A DNA stretch of 64,000 nt from an uncultured Paraprevotella sp. (GTDB lineage Bacteria; Bacteroidota; Bacteroidia; Bacteroidales; Bacteroidaceae), in assembly GCA_947177395.1 (NCBI GenBank), contig CAMWUI010000005.1:1-64000 (forward strand), given 5' to 3'. Under the pieces are notes generated by a model. It was not told where the DNA came from. It saw only the letters and a program-made list of their open reading frames with translations, and ran no database searches. The first letter of the stretch is position 1. Every line of letters starts with the position of its first letter. A program made the position numbers and the translations under genes. Positions 47,883-56,999 of this stretch are shown here, in pieces.

Positions 47883-47939
47883 TTTCGTTCCACACAAAGA
47901 AAAACGACAGGAGAGAACGGCTTTTCACTGCTTTTTTAG

Positions 47940-47947
47940 TAATTTTG
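47940..47947 (+). promoter_or_regulatory. -7 box of cotH-like gene
   Basis: TAATTTTG matches TAnnTTTG and lies 26 nt before the ATG. No matching -33 box was seen. Confidence 0.45.
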
Positions 47948-47973
47948 CCCGCTACCATATAAATTGAACACCT

Positions 47974-50289
47974 ATGAGAAAGTTATACACTTGTCTGCTT
48001 CTATCTTTATGCACCCTGACTGCCGTGGCGGCACCTGCTTTTCAGGAAAACAAAAGCTACCGCATCGCATGCCTGCAATACGGATCCGGAGGAGTCACTC
48101 CCGGAGCGTCGCATTTCTCGTCGTATACCCTCATGTATTACACAGGCAACAGCACGGACAACAGTCTGTTCTGGAGCATCCGGTCCACCGGAAACGGTAC
48201 CTACACCCTCTACAACAACGCGACCAAACAATACATGACCTATTCCGGCACATACGATGAAAAAGAACGTTATGTGACCCTGACAAGCTACAAGAACGGA
48301 ACAAAATCCGAATGGGACATCTCGTATAACGAGAAAGTGCAATGCTACATCATATCCCGGCCGGACGTACCGGAAGAAGTTCTCAACGTCCGCACCTCGG
48401 GAGTTGTGGGGACTTACAAGGAGTTTGACAGTTCTTATAGCATAAACGAACAATTCGTGTTCTACGACACCGAAGGCAACGAAGTGACGGAGTCCACCGC
48501 CCCGGCTATCGGCAGCCTGACCGCTTGTCTGTCCTCCTTTAAGGTCAACGGTATCTCTCCCGTCTATGACGAAGGAAACAAGCGCTACATGCACACGGTG
48601 CCCGCAGAATGGATAGAGAAAGGCAAGGGAGAAGCTACGGCAAATTTCACCTGGGCCGCCGGCTATGACAACGGCAACTACTCACTCTGGTTCGAGGACC
48701 GGAAACTGACCGACGGAGCGACAGCCGTCTTTGACAATCTGACTGCGGAGCGTGTCTATACGTTCCAAGCGAAAAAGGGCGATGTTGTCGTCGCTGAAAG
48801 CCAGTTCATCTGCACACAGCTGCCCATCGTGGAAATCAACGGTTCCTTCTACAACGTCTATCAGGAAGGCAACATCCGTGTGACGGAAGCCAACGGACAG
48901 GAAGCTACGCTCTACAAGGCACGACTGAAATGGCGGGGAGCCACGGCCATGAGCAAAAGCAAGAAATCATACGCCGTGAAACTGCTGGACGAGAACGGAG
49001 AACCACTGGACGCCAGTTTCTTCGGTCTCCGCAGCGACAACAACTGGATACTGGATGCCATGGCCATCGACGCAGGACGTATGCGCAACCGCGTCAGCAC
49101 GGACTTATGGAACAGCTATGCCACACGCCCCTACTACCAGGAAAAGGAACCGAGCGCCCTGACCGGCACACGGGGACAGTTCGTGGAGGTGCTGCTGAAC
49201 GGCAGTTACAACGGTCTGTATTGCATGACGGAAAAAATCGACCGCAAACAGTTGAAGCTGAAAAAATACGATGGCACTTCCACCTTAGCCAAAATACGGG
49301 GCGTGCTCTATAAAAGCACGGACTGGTCGTATTCCATCTTCATGGGACACTCCACGGGGTCAAACTACTACCCACGCCGCTCTCCGTCTTCTTATACAAA
49401 CACGACGGATACGTGGGACGGATGGGAAATGAAATATCCGGATATAGGCGACGGCGAACAGATCAACTGGGCACCGCTCTATAATGCGGTCAATCTGGTG
49501 GCAGCGGGTTCCGACGACGCATTCCGGGCATCGGTCGGCAAGTATTTCGACCTGCCCGTGATGATGGATTATTACCTGCTCATCGAACTGATGAAAGCAA
49601 CGGACAACCACGGGAAAAACCTCTATCTGGCCGCGCATAACATCAACACGGACACGAAACTGACGGTCATCCCCTGGGATATGGACGGAACGTGGGGACG
49701 TCGCTGGGACGGCTCAACCAATTACTGCGACCCGGAAGAGGATTTCATCTCTTTCCTTTGGGCACACGAACACGGAGAACACACCCTATACAAACGTCTG
49801 CACGAACTGAATCCGGACGGATGGAACGAAGCACTGGCACTGCGGTATGCCCGCCTGCGACTGGGTGCTTTCCAGGAAGACAGTCTCATCAACCGTTTCG
49901 CTACCTATACGGACGCTTTTCTGGCCGGCGGAGCAGGAACCCGCGAGATAGAACGCTGGGACGGCTACGACAGCAAAGGCATGAATTTCAAGGATGAGCT
50001 GGAGTATATCTCCGACTGGATTCTCCACCGGCTGGCTTATCTGGACCAGCAATACGATATCGAGAATATAGAAACTGGTATCCGGGATGCTGAAACAGAA
50101 GGAGAAGTCATTCTGACCGGAGGACGGGGAAAGATTCTCGTAAAGACGGCACAGCCGCTAAACACCGACTTGTACAATCTGAACGGACAGATAATCAGAC
50201 AACTGAGCCTGCCGGCCGGATATACGGAAGTGGAAGGTCTGCCGCGCGGCATGTACCTGCTGAAAGGAAAAAAGGTTATGGTCAACTAA
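47974..50289 (+). CDS. secreted CotH-kinase family protein with sorting-like tail
   Basis: A 771-aa exported protein. After the signal peptide (MRKLYTCLLLSLCTLTAVAA) comes a trefoil-like module (about 20-165, NSLFWSIRSTGNGTYTLYNN) like those in the neighbouring 1222-aa protein. A linker domain (about 170-290) precedes the CotH domain (about 295-700). CotH signatures are WRGATAMSKSKKSYAVKL, RSDNNWILDAMAIDAGRMRN, GQFVEVLLNGSYNGLYCMTE and VIPWDMDGTWGRRWDG. CotH proteins are atypical kinases that phosphorylate spore coat proteins in Bacillus; here ATP access outside the cell is unclear. The tail (LYNLNGQII...GMYLLKGKKVMV) matches the other exported proteins. Confidence 0.85.
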   Translation: MRKLYTCLLLSLCTLTAVAAPAFQENKSYRIACLQYGSGGVTPGASHFSSYTLMYYTGNSTDNSLFWSIRSTGNGTYTLYNNATKQYMTYSGTYDEKERYVTLTSYKNGTKSEWDISYNEKVQCYIISRPDVPEEVLNVRTSGVVGTYKEFDSSYSINEQFVFYDTEGNEVTESTAPAIGSLTACLSSFKVNGISPVYDEGNKRYMHTVPAEWIEKGKGEATANFTWAAGYDNGNYSLWFEDRKLTDGATAVFDNLTAERVYTFQAKKGDVVVAESQFICTQLPIVEINGSFYNVYQEGNIRVTEANGQEATLYKARLKWRGATAMSKSKKSYAVKLLDENGEPLDASFFGLRSDNNWILDAMAIDAGRMRNRVSTDLWNSYATRPYYQEKEPSALTGTRGQFVEVLLNGSYNGLYCMTEKIDRKQLKLKKYDGTSTLAKIRGVLYKSTDWSYSIFMGHSTGSNYYPRRSPSSYTNTTDTWDGWEMKYPDIGDGEQINWAPLYNAVNLVAAGSDDAFRASVGKYFDLPVMMDYYLLIELMKATDNHGKNLYLAAHNINTDTKLTVIPWDMDGTWGRRWDGSTNYCDPEEDFISFLWAHEHGEHTLYKRLHELNPDGWNEALALRYARLRLGAFQEDSLINRFATYTDAFLAGGAGTREIERWDGYDSKGMNFKDELEYISDWILHRLAYLDQQYDIENIETGIRDAETEGEVILTGGRGKILVKTAQPLNTDLYNLNGQIIRQLSLPAGYTEVEGLPRGMYLLKGKKVMVN

Positions 50290-50403
50290 CCACCGTTTCC
50301 GCCGCTCCACACGGCTTATATAATACAGGGAATGGGAGTAGGCCCGAACGTAGCATACTCCCATTTTCCGTTTTCCGCCCCGACTACTATGACAAGACCA
50401 TAA
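50290..50403. other. convergent intergenic start with candidate terminator
   Basis: TGGGAGTA/TACTCCCA (50333-50340 with 50356-50363) form a hairpin with flanking AA/TT pairs, then TTTTCCG. It probably ends the cotH-like transcript. Confidence 0.6.
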
Positions 50404-50541
50404 CAACAGTTATGATAAGACTGTGCCAACAGTCATCATACGACTGTCGCAACAGTCATCATACGACTGTCGCAACAGTCATCATACAACCGTCGCAATA
50501 GTTATCATACAACCGTCGCAATAGTTATCATACAACCGCCG
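50404..50541. repeat. 23-bp tandem array, six units
   Basis: Six exact-length 23-bp units start at 50404, 50427, 50450, 50473, 50496 and 50519, with a decaying seventh at 50542. Units 2 and 3 are identical and contain the dyad ACAGTC-ATCATAC-GACTGT. Units 4-6 have lost the right arm. Another decayed piece (ACAGTCATACGACCG) lies near 50593. It sits between two convergent genes and their terminators. Confidence 0.9.
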
Positions 50542-50620
50542 CAACAGTTATTCACGCGACGCAACGATAACGGTACGGAAATATTCACGCATACAGTCAT
50601 ACGACCGCCCCGAACGCAAA

Positions 50621-50660
50621 AGAAAGCGGCCCGACGCTCATGGCATCAGGCCGCTTTTAT
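50621..50660 (-). terminator. M60 protease terminator
   Basis: The perfect 9-bp stem AAAGCGGCC/GGCCGCTTT (50623-50631 with 50649-50657) is followed by CTTTTGCG on the minus strand, 39 nt past the stop. Confidence 0.75.
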
Positions 50661-50695
50661 GCAGGATTCTTTCCGTTCTTTACAACAGCAATTCC

Positions 50696-52927
50696 TTAGT
50701 TGGGAATAGCGGGCGGGGTCGTAGCAGAGTTCGGCGTACGTCCCTGCAGTTCAAACAAGTCCTTCGTATTGGATATTTCCTCGACCATAGCATCCGACAT
50801 AGCTTTCAACTCACCGCTCTCCACAAGAGCATCCATATCGGCCTTGAACTCATTGTACATCTCCGGCGTCATTACATACCAGAAGTTTCCGTAGTCACCG
50901 ATACGCATGGCCACCTGACGGAGATGTCCCCAACGATCGAAATATGGAAACAGGTTGTAACCGCAGAGACGGCTCAGCTTACGCACGAAGTTCATGATAG
51001 AGGGAACGGAATTCTGGGAATAAGCAACCCCCTCCGGAATATAGCCTTCCGTCACCCAGCAGGAATTGGGATACGTGCGCCGCAGGACAGCCAGCTTTCC
51101 GTTCTTATTACCGTTCTGTGCGCTGGCAATCAACTCGTACTTGTCAACTCCACCTTGCTTCTCAATCTGCGAACCATTCGGATCGTCCGTCTGACGAAGT
51201 GCCTCATACCAGTCGGGAGCAAAATCCGTCAAGCCCTTGACATAAGTAAAGTAGTTGTAGAGCATGATAAACGAACAAAGCGTTTCACCTGAACTGACAT
51301 CATTGGCCGAAATAGCCTTCGCCGGATTCGTATACACGGCCGTCATGATGGAGTCCTCCATCGTTTCGGCAAATGCACGAAGTTTCTCACTCTTCAGTTC
51401 ACTACGATGCAGATAAGCCTGACGACGGGCGCTACTTGCAACCCCTGCAACCTTCTTACCACCATATTCCACATTCTCCAGGAAATGCTTGCGAGCCGGT
51501 TTCCAGTCATTGATTTTGTCAGAGCGGGTATATCCCATCGCCATGATATTATAATATGAGTTCAAGTTGTTGGTGATCTCACTCATACCGGCCCAGCAGA
51601 AATAGGGCTTCATCTGATGCTGGTGTCCCCATTCGTGGCTGAGTCCCCACACGGCATCGTCATCGTTGTACATCAACGTGCGGCAGTTCAGCACGCGACG
51701 TTCCTGATTGTGATGGAAAGAAACGCCCCAACCGCCCTGGAACATGTAATACGTGTAGTTGGTATATGCCATCGTGCGGGTGTCGGGAACCCTGTTGTAT
51801 TTCTCAAAACCAAGCACGCGGTGTTCCCATGCGATAAGAGAGTCGAGCACATTCATATACTGGCGATAACCCAGGCTCACATTGTCGGACGCCTTGCAAT
51901 AGTCGCGCAGACCCTGTGCCGTCCAGATAGAGTGCACCTTCGATCCCAGAACATCCATACAGATGTTTCTGGCATTGGCGCAAAGCTCATACATTTCCTC
52001 GTTGGTCTTGTCCGGAGAAAGATAGCCGTTCACCTGAGCGTTCACGAAATGGGCCCGGATAGGCTCATAGCGGCTTGGATCCGAAGCATAGTAACGTATA
52101 TAAGCCAGTCCGTCGTAATCAAAGGAATAGTCAAACACATTCATACCATTCTTCAACTGATAATAGAACGGTTGCGGATTTCCTCCGTCGAAACTGCCAC
52201 CGTCCTTTCCTTCGTACCAGGCCATCACGCACAACTCCACATTAACTCCGCTGGGGATGCCGGAAACGATCACGGCATTCGTACCTTTCGATATATTGAT
52301 ACCTGTCACACCGGCCAGCTGGTCGTACAATTTACCCGGAGCATTCCACCTTTCCGACAGCGTCTGCGGCGAAGTATAGCACTGGTAGGAAGCCACACGA
52401 TAATTCGTATCGTACTCTCCGTCCAGCATCTTCTGTGCCAGTATCTGATAGAAGTCGTAATGCATCTGGTCGATACGCTCCTGCGTCACATCGGGCTTCA
52501 GGGCCGACAACAATTCGTCGACAAATACGGACTCGTCCTCCAACGCGGCCTCATTGGGTTGCTTCGGCAGGCGAGAAGCCGCCATCTCGCGGTCTTGGGT
52601 GACGGTATAGGTGCGCACCAGTCCGCCTCCGTTCTCGCGGAACTTCAGCTGGGCCGTACGGTTGCGGTCCGTCATGTTCTTTGCCACCGACACGTAGACA
52701 CGGCCGTTCTTTTCCTTCACGGATAGCCATTCTTCCTCCGGGGCCTCCATCGTATATTCCACGTTCGCCTTCACTTTGAGCACAAACGCCGTGTCGACAT
52801 ACTGCAACTTTGCCTCCTGCGAACTGAGCACGATCATAGGATTCACATCAGAGGTCTGTGCGGAAACCGGCAGTGCCCCCATACACATCAGTGCGGCGCC
52901 GGCCCATAATATAGTGTTCTTTTTCAT
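50696..52927 (-). CDS. secreted M60-family metalloprotease with BACON-like domain
   Basis: A 743-aa exported protein. A signal peptide (ending VSA-Q) is followed by a BACON-like Ig domain (about 30-110, NVEYTMEAPEEEWLSVKEKN). The M60/enhancin-type catalytic domain carries the zinc motif HEWGHQHQ near residue 430, and the downstream Glu in GMSEITNN fits the third ligand. M60 proteases cleave mucin-type glycoproteins next to O-glycans, which suits the sulfatases and fucosidase here. The C-terminus (NSATTPPAIPN) lacks the sorting-like tail. It starts 24 nt after the LRR gene, so the two form an operon. Confidence 0.9.
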   Translation of the reverse strand: MKKNTILWAGAALMCMGALPVSAQTSDVNPMIVLSSQEAKLQYVDTAFVLKVKANVEYTMEAPEEEWLSVKEKNGRVYVSVAKNMTDRNRTAQLKFRENGGGLVRTYTVTQDREMAASRLPKQPNEAALEDESVFVDELLSALKPDVTQERIDQMHYDFYQILAQKMLDGEYDTNYRVASYQCYTSPQTLSERWNAPGKLYDQLAGVTGINISKGTNAVIVSGIPSGVNVELCVMAWYEGKDGGSFDGGNPQPFYYQLKNGMNVFDYSFDYDGLAYIRYYASDPSRYEPIRAHFVNAQVNGYLSPDKTNEEMYELCANARNICMDVLGSKVHSIWTAQGLRDYCKASDNVSLGYRQYMNVLDSLIAWEHRVLGFEKYNRVPDTRTMAYTNYTYYMFQGGWGVSFHHNQERRVLNCRTLMYNDDDAVWGLSHEWGHQHQMKPYFCWAGMSEITNNLNSYYNIMAMGYTRSDKINDWKPARKHFLENVEYGGKKVAGVASSARRQAYLHRSELKSEKLRAFAETMEDSIMTAVYTNPAKAISANDVSSGETLCSFIMLYNYFTYVKGLTDFAPDWYEALRQTDDPNGSQIEKQGGVDKYELIASAQNGNKNGKLAVLRRTYPNSCWVTEGYIPEGVAYSQNSVPSIMNFVRKLSRLCGYNLFPYFDRWGHLRQVAMRIGDYGNFWYVMTPEMYNEFKADMDALVESGELKAMSDAMVEEISNTKDLFELQGRTPNSATTPPAIPN

Positions 52928-52951
52928 TGTTCTTCTTTTATCTGTTGTTCA

Positions 52952-54388
52952 TTAAAGGATAACCTTGATTCCATTCACAAAATATACCGTCTTGTTCTTC
53001 AACGGCACACGTACGCCCCACTGGCCTACCGTACCGCTCCATACTGCCTTACCGTCGACGGTATAAATCACCACCTTGACATCTTCGTCCGCATTCATCA
53101 GTATGGCATCGCTCTCCAGAGAGAAATGGAAGCCCTTCTTCTGCATCACCTGGGCCAATGAGGTCCCTTCCTCATACACCTTCAGCGGCTTGCTCTTCAG
53201 CGTAAGTCCCGAAACAGCCGCATTCGTCACAGCACAATATACAGATTCAAAGGGTTTGTTGAACGTAAACGTATTGGTGGAAGCCACACGGGTATAGTCC
53301 TTCTTGGAGCCATTGGTCAACTTGGTGTCATCCCCTGACGTATACCAGGCATAAGACGTGGTTGTCTTGTCATTGCCGATGGGGTGCGGCATGGCAGCGA
53401 AGGTCACTCCCTCCCCTACTTTTATCTTGGAAACTTCCGTCTTGCTCGTATTGTACAAGGCAAAGGGAGCCTGATTGTCTGTCCGATAATTGCCGCTCAC
53501 CAAAGCGGAAGCAAACATGTGGTTCAGGTTCAAATTATTGCCGTTCAGATAGCAGCACACGAGATTTCCATCGGGCTTTGTCAACTGCAATTCCGTCAGC
53601 CCCAGGTCCGAGCAATCCAGCGATTGCAATCTAACGGAACCGGTCAGGTCAAGTTTCTTTATGCCAGTATTGGTCATCCACACATCCACCAGTTTCGTAT
53701 TGGCGCTCGACTTCGTAGTAAATGTCGTAAGCACATTGTCGGCGCAGACCAGCGATTCAAGAGAGTTGTCCGACACAGCCAGCACTCTGATAGCATTATT
53801 GTCGCACCAGAGCGTTTTCAGGGACGGAGCATTCTTGGGAGTCAGAGCCGCCAGCTTGTTTTCCGAACAGATGAGGGTTTCCAAACGCGACATATTCGTC
53901 AGCGACAACGTTGTCAGTTCATTTCCGGAACAATCCAGATAGGTCATCGCACTGGCTTTCGGCGCCGTCAGCGACGCCAACTGATTGTTACCGCAATCCA
54001 GTATCGAAAGGGCCTTGTTGGACGTCAGCTGCAACTGAGTCAGCATATTGCCACTGCAGACCAGAGAGGTCAAACCCGGAGCTTCCTTGATAACCAAAGC
54101 GGTCAGGCCGCATTCGCTGCAGTCCAGCGAAGAGAAGTCTCCGCTCACCACTACCGTTCCACCGGCCAATGTACCCGTTATCACTCCGTCAGCATCGGCC
54201 GTACAGGCCACAGCTGTACCACTTCCCCAGTCCACTTCCACAGCCGCATTCTTATTCAAAGAGAACGACAACTGTCCGCCGGCGGAACGCGATGTCGTCA
54301 TCTGGACCCGCTGCTGTGCCTGTAGCGTCATGCCTCCCCACAGAAGACCGCCCGCCAAAGCATAAACGAACAAAGTAATTTTTTTCAT
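52952..54388 (-). CDS. secreted leucine-rich repeat protein with Cys ladder
   Basis: A 478-aa exported protein; the start is the ATG at 54388 (MKKITLFVYALAGGLLWGGM) because it begins a signal peptide. About ten repeats of about 21 residues (roughly 90-310) follow the pattern L-x-C-S-x-N-x-L-T-x-L, for example LDCSGNELTTLSL. Cys at the third position of nearly every repeat would stack in the solenoid. An Ig-like domain follows (about 320-410). The tail VVIYTVDGKAVW...VYFVNGIKVIL is a variant of the sorting-like tail. Probably a surface binding protein; it is cotranscribed with the M60 protease. Confidence 0.85.
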   Translation of the reverse strand: MKKITLFVYALAGGLLWGGMTLQAQQRVQMTTSRSAGGQLSFSLNKNAAVEVDWGSGTAVACTADADGVITGTLAGGTVVVSGDFSSLDCSECGLTALVIKEAPGLTSLVCSGNMLTQLQLTSNKALSILDCGNNQLASLTAPKASAMTYLDCSGNELTTLSLTNMSRLETLICSENKLAALTPKNAPSLKTLWCDNNAIRVLAVSDNSLESLVCADNVLTTFTTKSSANTKLVDVWMTNTGIKKLDLTGSVRLQSLDCSDLGLTELQLTKPDGNLVCCYLNGNNLNLNHMFASALVSGNYRTDNQAPFALYNTSKTEVSKIKVGEGVTFAAMPHPIGNDKTTTSYAWYTSGDDTKLTNGSKKDYTRVASTNTFTFNKPFESVYCAVTNAAVSGLTLKSKPLKVYEEGTSLAQVMQKKGFHFSLESDAILMNADEDVKVVIYTVDGKAVWSGTVGQWGVRVPLKNKTVYFVNGIKVIL

Positions 54389-54776
54389 TCCATTCAATTT
54401 TAAGTAAGTTTGTAATAAATAGGTTTTTCTCTTCTTTAAATATAATACATTTGTGCCGGCTTCCGCAGAGGCCTCACAAAAGGTTAACAACATGCCCACC
54501 CTATTAAACGGACGGACTTTACTACATGCAAATTAAGAAAAAGAATCCCGTTCAGACAAATTTTTAATATTAAAAAAAGCATTCCACATCCTCCATTTCC
54601 GCAAAATCTCTCTTCTGAAACAGGAAACATCGCTTTCACCCCCAAAAGCCGAACAGACCGAACGGGCCCGAAAGAAAAGGGAAAAGGCAAAAGAGCGTCT
54701 AAAAAAGCGTCAAACATTTGAGATTTGCCCAAGTATTATTATCTTTGTGACAATTAAACCCAAAACAATACGAATT
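54389..54776. other. divergent intergenic region
   Basis: 388 bp between the LRR gene and nagB. Apart from the nagB promoter and an AT-rich part before the LRR start, I see no gene or strong repeat. Confidence 0.5.
54717..54747 (+). promoter_or_regulatory. nagB promoter
   Basis: TTTG (54717-54720), then exactly 19 nt, then TATCTTTG (54740-54747), a full match to the Bacteroidetes consensus. Transcription would start about 20 nt before the ATG. Confidence 0.8.
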
Positions 54777-55568
54777 ATGAGAGTTATTATCGAACCGAAT
54801 TACGAGCGGTTGTCACAATGGGCCGCCGATTATGTCATCAACAAAATCAATGCGGCACAGCCCACGCAGGAGAAACCGTTTGTCCTGGGTCTCCCCACCG
54901 GTTCTTCCCCCATCGGTATGTACAAGGCACTGGTAGAGGCCTGCAAAGCCGGGAAAGTAAGTTTCCGCCACGTCCTGACATTCAACATGGACGAATATGT
55001 CGGACTGCCCGAGGAACATCCTGAAAGCTACCATTCGTTCATGGCCCACAACCTGTTCGACCATATCGACTGCCCGAAAGAGAACATTCATATCCTGAAC
55101 GGGAATGCCGAGAATCTGGAAGCTGAATGTGCCCGCTACGAGCAGATGATTGAAGAAGCCGGAGGCATCGACCTGTTTATCGGAGGCATCGGCCCCGACG
55201 GCCACATCGCTTTCAACGAGCCGGGCTCTTCCCTCACCTCCCGCACACGCGTCAAAACGCTGACCACGGACACGCGCATCGCCAATTCTCGTTTCTTCGG
55301 CGGAGATCCCGAGAACGTGCCTCTCCACGCACTGACCGTAGGCGTAGGCACCGTGATGGCCGCCAAGGAAGTACTGATTCTGTGCAACGGACACAACAAG
55401 GCCCAGGCATTGCAGCATGCCGTAGAAGGCAGCATCACCCAGATGTGGACCATCAGCGCCCTGCAGTTGCACCAGCACGGTATCATCGTATGCGACGAAC
55501 CGGCGACGGACATGCTGACCGTGGGCACCTACAAATATTTCAAGGACATCGAGAAAGACGTCCTCTAA
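54777..55568 (+). CDS. nagB: glucosamine-6-phosphate deaminase
   Basis: A 263-aa cytosolic enzyme converting glucosamine-6-P to fructose-6-P and ammonia. The ATG at 54777 ([20 protein letters not shown]) is used; the upstream frame overlaps the promoter. Active-site segments are intact: [15 protein letters not shown] (phosphate site), FNMDEYVGL (catalytic Asp) and [18 protein letters not shown] (Asp, His, Glu). Length is usual. It is convergent with nagA across the anSME gene, forming an amino-sugar group. Confidence 0.97.
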   Translation: MRVIIEPNYERLSQWAADYVINKINAAQPTQEKPFVLGLPTGSSPIGMYKALVEACKAGKVSFRHVLTFNMDEYVGLPEEHPESYHSFMAHNLFDHIDCPKENIHILNGNAENLEAECARYEQMIEEAGGIDLFIGGIGPDGHIAFNEPGSSLTSRTRVKTLTTDTRIANSRFFGGDPENVPLHALTVGVGTVMAAKEVLILCNGHNKAQALQHAVEGSITQMWTISALQLHQHGIIVCDEPATDMLTVGTYKYFKDIEKDVL

Positions 55569-55601
55569 CCCGACGTGACGGGCCCAACAGCCCACACCCC
55601 G

Positions 55602-55631
55602 AACGACGCCCTGCCGCCCCAGAGCGTCGTT
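55602..55631 (+). terminator. nagB terminator
   Basis: The perfect stem AACGACGC/GCGTCGTT (55602-55609 with 55624-55631) is followed by CTTATTTAT, 33 nt past the stop. The anSME gene starts 29 nt later, so it may be leaky. Confidence 0.65.
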
Positions 55632-55660
55632 CTTATTTATAAGACTATGTAACGAACTCT

Positions 55661-56893
55661 ATGGAAAAACCCGTTTTCGCCCCTTTCGCCCGACCGCTGT
55701 ACGTAATGGCCAAACCGGCCGGTTCACTCTGCAACCTGGCCTGCACCTATTGCTACTACACGGAAAAGAGCAAACTGTATACCGACAATCCCAGACATGT
55801 GATGAGCGACGAACTGCTGGAACGCTACATCCGGGACTATATGGAGAGCCAGACCGGCCCCGACGTACTCTTTACATGGCACGGAGGGGAGACACTGATG
55901 CGTCCGCTGGATTTCTATAAAAAGGCCGTCCGGCTGCAACAACGATATGCGCGTGGCCGACGCGTCGAGAATGCCTTGCAGACCAACGGTACCCTGCTCA
56001 CCGACGAATGGTGCCGATTTCTGCATGATGAACAATGGCTGGTGGGAGTATCCATCGACGGCCCGCAGGAGTTTCACGATGAGTATCGCGTCAATCGGCA
56101 GGGGAGACCGTCGTTCGTGCAGGTAATGAAAGGCATCCGGTTGCTCGAAAAGCATCAGGTGGAATGGAACGCCATGGCGGTAGTCAATGATTTCAATGCC
56201 GACTATCCGCTCGATTTCTACCGCTTTTTCAAGGACATCGGTTGTCATTACATCCAGTTTACTCCGGTTGTGGAACGCATCTATCGCCATCCGGACGGAC
56301 GTATACTGGCCTCTCCGCAGGAAGGAGCGGAAGCCACACTGGCGGACTTCTCCGTCACTCCGCAGCAATGGGGAGATTTCCTTTGTGCCGTATTTGACGA
56401 GTGGGTAACCCGGGACGTGGGTAGCACATTCGTACAACTGTTCGACGCCACTTTGGCCAACTGGATGGGAGTACAGCCCGGCCTGTGTTCCATGGACGAG
56501 ACCTGCGGTCATGCCGGTGTCATGGAGTTCAACGGAGATGTATACAGTTGCGACCATTTTGTGTTTCCCGAATACAAGTTGGGCAATCTGTATCAACAGT
56601 CTTTTGTCGAAATGATGTACAGTCCCCGCCAGCAGGCTTTCGGCAAGGCTAAGCGTGACAGTCTGCCTCGCCAATGCCGCGACTGCGATTTTCTGTTCGC
56701 CTGCCATGGCGAATGCCCTAAAAACCGATTTGCCTTCACGAAAGACGGCGAACCGGGACTTAACTATCTATGCGAGGGATATCATCGCTTCTTCCGGCAC
56801 GCCGCTCCTTATATGGATTTCATGAAAGAAGAACTGAAAAACGAACGCCCGCCGGCCAATGTCATGCAATGGATACAGGAAAAGGGGAAATAG
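55661..56893 (+). CDS. anaerobic sulfatase-maturating enzyme (radical SAM, SPASM)
   Basis: A 410-aa cytosolic enzyme that oxidises the active-site Ser or Cys of sulfatases to formylglycine before export. The radical SAM cluster is Cys24, Cys28, Cys31 (CNLACTYC). SPASM cysteines are seen in MDETCGHAGVMEFNGDVYSC, CRDCDFLFACHGEC and YLCEGYHRF. The family motif TWHGGETLMRPLDFY is also present. Length matches anSMEs. Two Ser-type sulfatases lie within 7 kb, its likely substrates. Confidence 0.95.
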   Translation: MEKPVFAPFARPLYVMAKPAGSLCNLACTYCYYTEKSKLYTDNPRHVMSDELLERYIRDYMESQTGPDVLFTWHGGETLMRPLDFYKKAVRLQQRYARGRRVENALQTNGTLLTDEWCRFLHDEQWLVGVSIDGPQEFHDEYRVNRQGRPSFVQVMKGIRLLEKHQVEWNAMAVVNDFNADYPLDFYRFFKDIGCHYIQFTPVVERIYRHPDGRILASPQEGAEATLADFSVTPQQWGDFLCAVFDEWVTRDVGSTFVQLFDATLANWMGVQPGLCSMDETCGHAGVMEFNGDVYSCDHFVFPEYKLGNLYQQSFVEMMYSPRQQAFGKAKRDSLPRQCRDCDFLFACHGECPKNRFAFTKDGEPGLNYLCEGYHRFFRHAAPYMDFMKEELKNERPPANVMQWIQEKGK

Positions 56894-56903
56894 ACAAACA
56901 ACA

Positions 56904-56944
56904 AGATGCCCGTCGGTCGTTTCGGTTGAAACGCCGACGGGCAT
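56904..56944. terminator. bidirectional terminator between anSME and nagA
   Basis: The long stem GATGCCCGTCGG/CCGACGGGCATC is extended inward by CGTTT/AAACG around a 6-nt loop. The minus-strand side is followed by TTGTTGTTTG, so it serves nagA best. It probably also stops anSME transcripts. Confidence 0.85.
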
Positions 56945-56999
56945 CCGTCAGATTTACAGCCCCGGCTTACTTATGCCGGCATTTGTATGAAGGTTGCTT

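Noticed and set aside
50404-50541. CRISPR array
   Set aside because: Units are directly adjacent with no spacers, are only 23 bp long, and no cas genes are nearby.
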